Source: Cladopsammia gracilis
Lineage: Eukaryota; Cnidaria; Anthozoa; Scleractinia; Dendrophylliidae
Assembly: GCA_022457155.1 (NCBI GenBank)
Contig: JAJGOT010000054.1
Coordinates: forward strand, 62,001 to 126,000
Direction: 5' to 3'
DNA length: 64,000 nt
Shown: positions 55,601-64,000 of the stretch, piece after piece
How the letters are laid out: each line of letters opens with the position of its first letter
Numbering within the stretch: position 1 is the first letter of the stretch
The notes under the pieces: generated by a model
What the model was told of the DNA's origin: nothing
Seen by the model: only the letters and a program-made list of their open reading frames with translations
Database searches by the model: none
Program-made: the position numbers and the translations under genes

Positions 55601-58548
55601 ATGTCGCTGTTGACAATGAAGACTGTTGGAATTCTTGTAGCAGCCCTGATGATGGTTGGACTGACATCCGGGGCCAAAACCAAAAAAACTGTTAACCAAA
55701 GTGAGTAATGCATGTTGAAAACATTATAATCAAACTGGACTTTAAGCATCACACTAAATGCTGTAGAGGAAGAGGCACATTTTATGGAATTTTAATAACA
55801 AAACATAATTATATTTTATTCAAGACGATGAGGCCAAATTTATGTCGGATCAATGGAAGAAACCTGAGGCATAAAATGTTCTCCTCAGTCGTTAAAAGCA
55901 AGTCACAATTATTGCACTACAAAATGACATGAAAAATAATTGTTAGCAATGAAAAAATTTAGTTGGACATATTAAGCTTTACCTTAATCAATTGGGTAAA
56001 GGACAGAGTGGAAAGACCTTTTAAAATAGCGACTGTTTGCAAAAATGGAGCGAAAATTTCAAATTTTGGCCGTGTTGAAAAATATTCTTCTATGCTGTAA
56101 TTAATCATATGCCATAACTAAAGGGCTAACTATTTAAACTATTTATTTATCAAATGATCTCAAACATAGCGTGCATTTGGCTTGGGTGGGTGGGCACAAT
56201 GTCTCCAGCCTCAGGAACTGAAACAAAGCCCAGGCTGAATAGGGTTAAGGTGATATCGCCGTGTTCCATAATTCCAAACATGAGAAACCTTGGGAACTCT
56301 TTTGGATGTTTAACTTAAGAAATAAAATACAAATAATATGTTGAAAAAACGGATCACTGCATCGCGTTTAACTTATTTCAAATGCATTTTTTCTTCTTTC
56401 AGGGATCCTCGCTAAAGTAAATGTGTTAGCAAATAAGGTTAACCAACTGTTACAGAGAGGTAGGTACCTTCCAGACAAACGTGAATTAAAAACCGATGTA
56501 AAATACATTTCAGATTAAATTTCATGACCTGACGACTAATAGGCAAAAATGCAAAAAATGCATCATCAAAATTTTAATGCATCCCAGGACGCAAGATGTT
56601 GACTTGAAGAGCTCAGTACCACTACCAGCAATTATGCAGGCCATCGAACTTAATAGCCCTTATCGTAGATGAGTACGCCACGCCAACATATCAGCGGTTT
56701 CTCTCTTTCTCCGTATCAAGAAATGGTCTATTGTACCGGGTCAAATTCGCACATTAAGATTTAAACAATAGGTCTTTTGTTTTAAGTGACACTGCCGAAA
56801 CCACGCCGAAAAGTTCGTGCATGATCGCAAAATCTTCGGCTTGACAACCTGAGCGCGTGCATCTTTCCGAAATAGACTCATAAAACTAGTTCGGTCAAAG
56901 ATTTTCGTTTTCATTTCGGTAGAATGTGCGCTCATACAAGCGCACTTTAGCGCAAAGGTGTGACTTTTAGGGAGGTGTTATTTTTTTGCTTCAAAACGCC
57001 ATGTGCATTCATGAATAAAGATAAAAACACATATTTACATAAACAATAATTTTCCGCGGCATGAGATTTAAATGCTTTCACCTCGGAACTAAAAGCCGTA
57101 GTAAAACAAAAATCCAAAATAAAACGAGTTGAGTACATTGCTGGTTTGTTATCCGATGAAAGCTCGTTTAAACCTTAAGAACGCAACCAATGTGTTGTTG
57201 TCAGAGGAATTTTTATGCCTCGCTGTTGTTAGTTTGTCGTGTCAGTTATAGCTCTGTACCTCCCTCACGGGGGAACTTGCCACTTAGCTCGGTCCCGCCG
57301 AAGATTCATCGGAAATTTTGAATTTCCCTCGCTTGTTATAAGCCATTGTTTCACCGTTGATCGTTTTTGCCCTTACATGGACAAAAACGATCAAGAATAC
57401 AATAGCTATTGTTGTCGAATTTGACCCGCTTTTCTTGATACGCTTGACCCTATAGTCTCGTTTTGATGTTTACGAGAACCTCTGAGAACGATGAGCGTAA
57501 ACATCAAAACGAGGCTATAGGGTCAAGAAAGCGAGAAACCGCTGATATGTTGGCGTGGCGTACTCATCTACGATAAGGGCTATTGCAGCAGAGTATTGTC
57601 CTTGAGAAGTACTGTTAGTATCTTCTTTTTACCATGCACGACTCAATTTAAATTCGACGTAATCTTTGAAAGCAGAAGAAAGCTTAGACTATTGGTTAAT
57701 TATTCTAGTATATTGAGCAAAACCAATAAAAGTTCCACATGCTATTCAAAAAGGAATTCATTAAACACAGGAAACGCCAACATCCTTCCTGTATCAAGCT
57801 CGTTCCCAGTGAACAATGTTTAGGAAACACTGGAGTTAAAGCTCGTGATCGCTTCACAGAAGTTTTCTATTCATAGGATTGCTTTTAAACTGGCCGATTT
57901 ATCAAACAAGAGACCATTGATCGAAGAAATTATTTTCTCAATGTATAGTTTACCAGTGGTGGATATTAATTTACAATACGGGTACAAGCTGTTTACTGTT
58001 ACGGTATGAAACGCATTACATTAATTTCATGTATCTTTTTAAAATCATTTTTTTTTCCTATGGTTAAAATCACAGAACCAAAGGACCCGTATGTCCAGCT
58101 TAATACCGACCCAGTGTGTTTTGGAGCGAAGGACAATCAGTTTGGTTCCTTTAAAGCCTTAAAGGGTGGCAACTTAATAAAAATTAAGCTGGTTCATCTG
58201 TGGGGCTACGTGTCCTGTGATAATGTCATCCCCGTACGCTGGTCTCACTGGGGATGTGGCGAGTACGTAAATAGCGGCAGCAAGGAATTCTCAGCCGTCG
58301 CCGTGACAACAGCGGCCGATACCTACCTTTTCCCGCCAAGCGAAATCAATAGGGGATCGTTTAAATGGGCTTTGATTCCTGGATACAATTCACGTTCGCC
58401 TGAGATGGTCATGTCGGTCTTCGACACTCCTGTAACGATTACTGCTGGTCAAGATCTGCGCCTGTGGTACATCGAAGATTTGGAGAATGGCATCGAGGGC
58501 GACAATCATGGAAGAGTGTGCGCAGATGTTTATGGTTACTTCGTCTAG
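55601..58548 (+). CDS. Small secreted protein, three exons (signal peptide, coiled coil, 4-Cys domain; 209 aa)
   Basis: Exons 55,601-55,700, 56,403-56,459 and 58,076-58,548. Donors are GTGAGT and GTAGGT; acceptors TTCTTTCAG and AAATCACAG. Both introns are phase 1 and the joined frame is open. Exon 1 encodes a signal peptide (GILVAALMMVGLTSGA). Exon 2 is 19 codons with hydrophobics spaced as a short coiled coil (ILAKVNVLANKVNQLLQ), suggesting oligomerisation. Exon 3 is a domain of about 155 residues with four Cys (DPVCF, VSCDN, WGCGEY, RVCADV) and many aromatic and Gly residues, probably beta-rich. The start is at Met 1 or Met 6 (55,616); the paralogue at 62,507 supports Met 6. I do not recognise the family. 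The product is likely extracellular. Confidence 0.75.
56224..56248. mobile_element. Solo end of the piggyBac-like family
   Basis: GCCCAGGCTGAATAGGGTTAA matches the right end of 47,714-48,670. No left end was found nearby, so this is a truncated copy in intron 1 of the secreted-protein gene. Confidence 0.6.
56652..57584. mobile_element. 933-bp non-autonomous element with 52-bp inverted ends, in intron 2
   Basis: The left end AATAGCCCTTATCGTAGATG and the right end CATCTACGATAAGGGCTATT are perfect complements over about 52 bp through CGCCAACATATCAGCGG. Complementarity resumes inward (GGGTCAAATTCG / CGAATTTGACCC). The right arm is interrupted by a separate hairpin at about 57,446-57,528 (ACCCTATAGTCTCGTTTTG with its complement). 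No transposase. Confidence 0.8.
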
Positions 58549-61500
58549 CTGTAGATCCACGACCAGTGGATATCAACATGTTCTTGATAATTAGTTTTGC
58601 AAATGTAGAATGGAAATCATGCTTTGAAGCCGAAATTGGTTGTTAATACATTGTTTCGCAATATTGCATAAGTAAAAAATGGAATTAAAATAAAATTTGC
58701 TAAGAGGTGTAAAACTGCACAACAGCAATTCCAGCAGAGTGTTTTATGGCTAGTTATGAAACTGTAAAAGGAGGGAAATAAAGGAAGTAAGAAAAACAAA
58801 GCGTTTCTGATTTCGTGAAATATATTAATGTTCTTCTCACGAATCACTATATCAGTCTTAAATTACTTAATTCAACCCCCCCCCCCCAAAAAAAAAAAAA
58901 AAAAAAAAGATAAAACAGGACCAAAACATTTTTTTCACGTACATTCTGGCTCAAATTGACAGTTTCGAGTAGAGATACCAAAAGGACCAAAAGTGTACAC
59001 GTCTTTAAATTTTTATTTGTCAGCATTTTAAACCAGATCGTCATTTCGTACGCTCAATAACAGCTTTCTCATCTTCTACCTCAGTGAAATTTTAACCAGT
59101 CAATAACAATCTTTTGACAGGAAAACCATGCCTGAAAACTTTAAGCTTGAACTTCCAAGCTTTTAAAGTAAGCGCAACAGGTTCGTAGCTTTCTTATTGC
59201 ACTTTGCAACCTAGAAATGCACTCTACAATCTAATTATACGTTCGTCATTGGCCGATCAGCAACTGTATATTTTGCTAAGTATATTATAAGAAACGATAC
59301 GATACAGACGATACATTCTTTCCAGATGTTTTTCGTAACGTTAATGTCCTTCTTGTTGTTCTAGGCAACGATTTCTAATGAATAACCGTTAAACAGTGGC
59401 AATAATATCATTTCCCTCCATTTCCCGGAGAAATACACGCGAATATTAGTGGTGCCAATACAAAAGTAGGTACCGTGCCCATTTGAGAGAAATTCCACTA
59501 TTCTGTTCGTGTAAATTGGGAGTGCCGTGCTTAAATAGTTTGGGTACTGTACCGAAATTTGGGGATGCCGTGCCGTTTTTTTTTGCGCGTGTAAATGGGG
59601 CTTTAAGACTGAAGTTTTCGCCGCCATGTTTGTGCCACTCCTATTCATATATTTTTACTGCAAATGACCGATACTCGTGCCTAAGTAAAACCGCCAGAAG
59701 CTGAACAAACGGATAGTCACGAAACCAAGCTTGCTTTTTTGCCCTATCTGACAGTATTTCTATGATTATGTTATATTTGTTTGTCTGGTTTTGTATCCGG
59801 TGTACTTTTGTTGTTATGAAAATTTCCACTTTAAGCTGCGGGCACGTACACGCAGATAAAATTTATGTGCTCTCTGAGCAATTACTTTGAGTTTGACATG
59901 TCAAGTATATATATATGTAAGGACCCCCACAGACTAGAGAGATATATAGTTGCCAAACAGTCAGCAACTATGTGTATTTTACAACCAAAATGAGTTGACC
60001 ATTATTAATGTTCGATACAGCTTTTCCACACATTTGGAAATAATGCGAAATTACCTTCGCGTACATTTATGTAAACGACGCTATGCTAAAACATAGAAAC
60101 GACGCTAACTTATGGGCTTTTATTCTTAGTACTTACTATACTCACTGCATAATTAATTAGCTCATAGCTGAAGGTTAAGGTCACGGGGACCAAACTTGGA
60201 CACAAAATTTAGTGGCTTACAGCATTGCCGCAAAGCGTGATCCCTTCGATAAAAAAAAATTTTATGCACTTCTATTGCTTTAAGTAATCTCTTCGCATTC
60301 CCCCGTGATTGTGCACGCTTGTGGTAGTACTAACGCTTTGCGCTCCTTGCGTGGTCGCTCCGCCTAAAACGTGGGTAATTTCATCGGTACTCGGGGACGA
60401 CAGTCCACTTTCACGACCCACCCACACCCCCAGTTGGCGGTTGACGAGCTCAGTATATATCCTCGTTGCATGCCTATTGCCTCTGCAGTCGTGGATTCTT
60501 CCCATAACTTAGTCTTACGCGGTGAGGTAATGAGTATGCAGTGACGATATGGTACAATGTCCACTTCGCTACACCTAAATACAATCTAAACCTTTACACT
60601 TCATTTGTATCATATACCAATCAAATATTGGCTTTTGCTGTATCTGGCAGTTTTCAGCTCTTTTATCTCTGTTAGTGAAGTGGGAATTCGGGTTATTTAA
60701 AACAGGAGCTATTGGAAAATGCAGGCATAGAGTACTAAAAATCAGACGCATAAAGTGTGGGTAGTTTCTTGGTGTTGCGGATGGTGTGATCACCAAATGA
60801 CGTAAAACAAAAGATTCAAAGGACACTGAACAATACCCAAACCACAACACAAAAGCTAACCAACAATGGCTTCCGCAACTCCAAGAAACACCCAAAGTGT
60901 GCTTTTGCACCCGTAGCATTTCAACTATCTACCTCTAATCTCTGTTGTAGCAATCATTATAAATTATAACTTTACCTAGTGTTGTTTCTTCGGCGTTGGG
61001 TAACTTAATAAAAAGGAAGATGTACGTAAGATATAGCTCAGGCTGAAATATATTTCTAAGAAATTTCATCGTCAAAAACGATGGGATGTTCGTGAAAAAG
61101 GTTTTGTTGTTCAAATGTTCACTTGGCCATTTATAAGGTCGACCGCAAAATAGATTTCAAATCAATTTCTTCTTCGAGAGTTCAGAAGGGTTAAAAAGAA
61201 TAATGACGAATAATTCTGTAATTTACTACTTAAACCATTTACCGTTTATTTGGTATTTAAACTATATATTATTTAACATATACATATACATTGCAGTTTT
61301 CATTTCAGGCGGGTGAAGCGATATTTCGTTGCTCCTTTCTGTTCAGTGGGAACCAAGGACCGCTAAAAAAATCTAAACACAAACAAATGAAGAAAAGAAA
61401 CATTACCAATCTGTACTTTTCCATTTTTCTTATTGATTGTGATAAACGTTTTTCGTCACATCTAATTGAAGAAAAAAAAAGAGAGGAAAATGATGAAAGA

Positions 61501-61590
61501 TGCATGAAATGGGATGTTTAAATTCAGGAATATATACTTTGAAGGATGTCTTTAGTTATTTTCTTCAAATTTATATTAGCCATGGAAGAT
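58549..61590. other. No supported gene; homopolymers and repeat-like patches
   Basis: A C-run followed by an A-run at 58,876-58,908 and a T-run at 59,576-59,584. GTGCCGTGC-type words at 59,515-59,575 with CGTGTAAATGGGGCTT look like a decayed MITE. A GC-richer patch at 60,270-60,560 gives overlapping frames on both strands without family signature. Confidence 0.4.
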
Positions 61591-61599
61591 CACTTCCCA

Positions 61600-61806
61600 T
61601 CGACGATTGATCACGCCGGGCTAAATATTGTACATCCTTCCTGTTTGCCAACGATGATCGATTGCCATCTACGATTGTTGATTACACAGGTTTAAATATC
61701 TTACGTCCTTCCTGTTTGATCAATAAATCCTTCGTGTTTGCCATCGATGACTGATTGCCATGGACGATTGATCACGCCAAACTAAATATTGTACATCCTT
61801 CCTATT
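61600..61806. repeat. Short imperfect tandem repeat (about 70-95 bp unit)
   Basis: ACGATTGATCACGCC, AAATATTGTACATCCTTCCT and GATTGCCAT recur about three times between 61,600 and 61,806. Confidence 0.7.
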
Positions 61807-62483
61807 AATGCTCAGTACATTATTTCTGCTTACGATTTCGTGCACGCATATGCATTTTTCATGACTATATATATAAGTATACCTTTCATATTTTCGCAAA
61901 CACTCAGTTTACAATTTCCTTCTAAGGGAAGACGAAGTTAAACGGAAGAGATCACCCCATGCCATTTGGAGTTATTGCACACGTAAGTAGTGCTCTATCA
62001 ATCAGTGATTAAACTTGCATGATGGTACGAGCGACCAGAGCCAAAACAACAAACAAACGGAACTCCAAACGCGCATGGGTTTTGGTTCGTTTTGCGAACA
62101 TGGAAAGAAGCAATGCCAATGCATATGGGAGCTAAACAGTAATTTTTTGCAGCTAGGCGCAGAAAAAAATGCTATGAAAAATTGGCAGATTGGAAGTTAA
62201 ATCAAATTCAAGGAATTTACAAATTTGAAGAGGCCTACCCCTTGCAAACAGGTGCCAAATTTTGGCAGATTATGCAACAAGTAAAGGAATTTTGATCAGA
62301 ATTTGGCGACTTTGTAACTATAGTCGATTGCTTAGATTTGAATTCCTAGTAAACATGCATTTTTGCATAGAAAGCAAATTTTAACACATATCAGAATGGA
62401 AACGTTTGAGATTTGAAAAGTTGAATTTTGTCACTTTACTGATTGTGTTATTCCATAAGTATTCCATAATCATTTTTTTCCAG
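61807..62483. other. No supported gene; upstream region of the second secreted-protein gene
   Basis: An acceptor-like TTTTTTTCCAG at 62,473-62,483 ends this stretch. The last roughly 80 bp resemble 55,505-55,590. Confidence 0.4.
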
Positions 62484-62506
62484 ATCAGAGTATTTCGCTG
62501 TTAGCT

Positions 62507-62582
62507 ATGAAGTCTGCTGGTATTCTTGTTGCAGTCCTGATGATCGTTGTGACATCCGAGGCTCAACCATCGGTTAATAAAA
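62507..62582 (+). CDS. First coding exon of a tandem paralogue of the secreted protein (gene continues beyond the window)
   Basis: Encodes a signal peptide (GILVAVLMIVVTSEA) of 25 codons plus one base, ending at the same phase-1 GTGAGTAATG donor as exon 1 at 55,601-55,700. The 5' acceptor, leader and start of intron 1 are also similar between the two loci. No exon 2 was recognised before 64,000, so the remaining exons are probably downstream of the window. Confidence 0.65.
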
Positions 62583-64000
62583 GTGAGTAATGCTTGTTAA
62601 ATTGAAAACTGCATGTCAATAGTCATACCGGACTTAAGGCTTCACACTGAATGTTGTCAGAGAGGAAGGCGCGCATTTCAAGGATAGCGGTGTTGTTAAA
62701 GGGTATTTTTGTCTCGTGAAGGGTCTGGTTATAAAGAATGGGATTATGTCGGCTAAAAATCTTTGGATCCTGATTTGGATCAATGCATATGATCCTCAGA
62801 AACCAGAGGCAAAATTTAAAACGATCTTAATAGTCGTGGAAAGCAAGATACAATTTTCTAAACATAACAAAAGGATATGAAATAATATTGTTAGCAACAA
62901 TGAAACATTTTAGTTGCACATATTAAGCTAAACCTAAATCAATTGCCTAAGGACATAGTGGAACCACCTGGAAACGTGAAAATGTCACATGAATTAATAC
63001 TTCCATATTAAAAATTAGTCTAATAAGTAACGTTGACGCTGTCTTGGAGACTGAGACTGCCATACCCAAGCCAATTCCAAGGTTTGTTTTACATTAATGT
63101 AGAGTTGATAAAATAAATACAGAGAAACTGAGAGTTATACATGGCAATTTATGACTAATTATAGCAAAGAAAAAGGTCAGAACAAAAGCGGACTTCACCT
63201 AATAATTAAAACCCTCCTTTCATGGTTTTTAAAATGTTTTCACTATAGCCGTAAATTTCACTAGCCTTTAAATCATCCTCACTTTCTCTCAGTTGACATA
63301 AAGTACTCAAGGACTTCTCTGTGCTTTCGTTTACAAACGTGATGTGAGTTTATAGTAACGAATTTCAGAACATAATTTTGACCGTTTTGCACTTCCGACC
63401 TCGAATGTCATATTTCTTGTTATTTTTTCCAACTAAAGCACTTCTGGCAGAAACAAACTACGCCCGGTTTCTATTTTTACTAGTCGCTATTTATTGGCAA
63501 ATCAATGAGGTACGACAGTTTTTGTAGACCTGTCGGCATCACTTAGAATCTTATGAAGTGTGCTTGTTACTCGTGGCGCAGCACACGAGTTGTAAATCCG
63601 GCTCTGAGTTTTCTTTTTTTTTTCGTGTCACATTACCGCATGCAAAATTATGCAAGCATATTTAGTTAATGCCGGCGACTATATGGCCTTCAGCCATGAA
63701 ATACATACCGCAAAAAATCTCCGTGTGCTAACTTGAGAAGCAGAAGGATGAATTACCATACAGCGTACAATTGCAAGTTTTCAAGACAATGCAAGGCGTT
63801 CATGCATGGATAGGACCGTTTGTTATTGTGTTCGCCGCTTATTGCTGTGGGATGTTTGTTCCGGCAAGTTTTGTGTTTCATATAACTTGCAATTTGATTA
63901 CCGATTGAGTTTTGAAGTGTCGGCTATTGAATGTAGTGAATGTGTAGTCTAAACTTTTCAGACGTATTTCAAGTTCTGCGTAAAGACACTCCAAACACTC
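62583..64000. other. Probable intron 1 of the second secreted-protein gene
   Basis: The first 100 bp resemble intron 1 of the upstream paralogue. No coding exon, RNA gene or clear repeat is seen in the remainder. Confidence 0.4.

Noticed and set aside
60272..60564. Overlapping 66-77 codon frames on both strands in a GC-richer patch
   Set aside because: No family signature and all frames are equally open; probably composition or an unidentified repeat.
32..64000. CRISPR-like arrays among the tandem repeats
   Set aside because: The repeats are eukaryotic satellites and microsatellites without unique equal-length spacers or cas genes.

Overview
The window looks like genomic DNA of an early-branching marine animal, most likely an anthozoan cnidarian such as a stony coral. 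This is an inference from the mix of features: AT-rich intergenic DNA, very small introns, a cluster of orphan rhodopsin-family GPCRs whose coding regions are single exons, HARBI1-type Harbinger DNA transposons, DIRS-like tyrosine-recombinase retroelements, L2-, Tx1- and RTE-like LINEs, many hairpin MITEs, a 5S rRNA-like sequence and a short TTAGGG-type tract. There is no operon structure and nothing bacterial. No database could be searched, so the species is not claimed.

Layout. 1-7.9 kb is gene-poor and carries MITEs and LINE debris, including an L2-like LINE that landed inside a Tx1-like LINE with a visible 6-bp target duplication. 7.9-48.9 kb is a GPCR cluster built from repeated segmental duplications. 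It has three intact receptors (11.2-12.2, 25.2-26.2 and 39.0-40.0 kb, all +), two decayed ones (18.5-19.3 kb + and 46.8-47.6 kb -), and one 'ghost' unit (13.7-15.8 kb) that keeps the receptor 5' flank but has lost the coding region. A (TAGAG)n pentanucleotide tract or its remnant follows every unit. The paralogous segments differ by TE insertions, so empty sites can be read directly and target-site duplications inferred (TA, TTAA, TTA).

Between receptors 3 and 4 lie a hairpin-MITE cluster (26.7-29.7 kb), a decayed DIRS-like retroelement on the - strand (29.8-33.2 kb) and a complete 2.77-kb Harbinger transposon (34,159-36,931). The Harbinger has 30-bp inverted repeats, an ACT target duplication, a HARBI1-like nuclease gene with one intron and a single-base frameshift, and a convergent Myb/SANT-like gene with a tiny first exon. 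It sits inside a roughly 112-bp degenerate tandem satellite.

48.7-54.9 kb contains a TGACGTCA-bearing MITE, an RTE-like LINE remnant, long trinucleotide tracts, and a set of diverged tandem modules of about 660-715 bp (51.9-54.7 kb) with a strongly conserved 50-bp core that I cannot assign to any family. 55.6-58.5 kb holds a three-exon gene for a small secreted protein (signal peptide, short coiled coil, four-cysteine C-terminal domain). A tandem paralogue begins at 62.5 kb and runs out of the window.

The functional genes I would keep for this region are three putative orphan GPCRs and two secreted-protein genes. Most of the remainder is repetitive or shows no recognisable gene.
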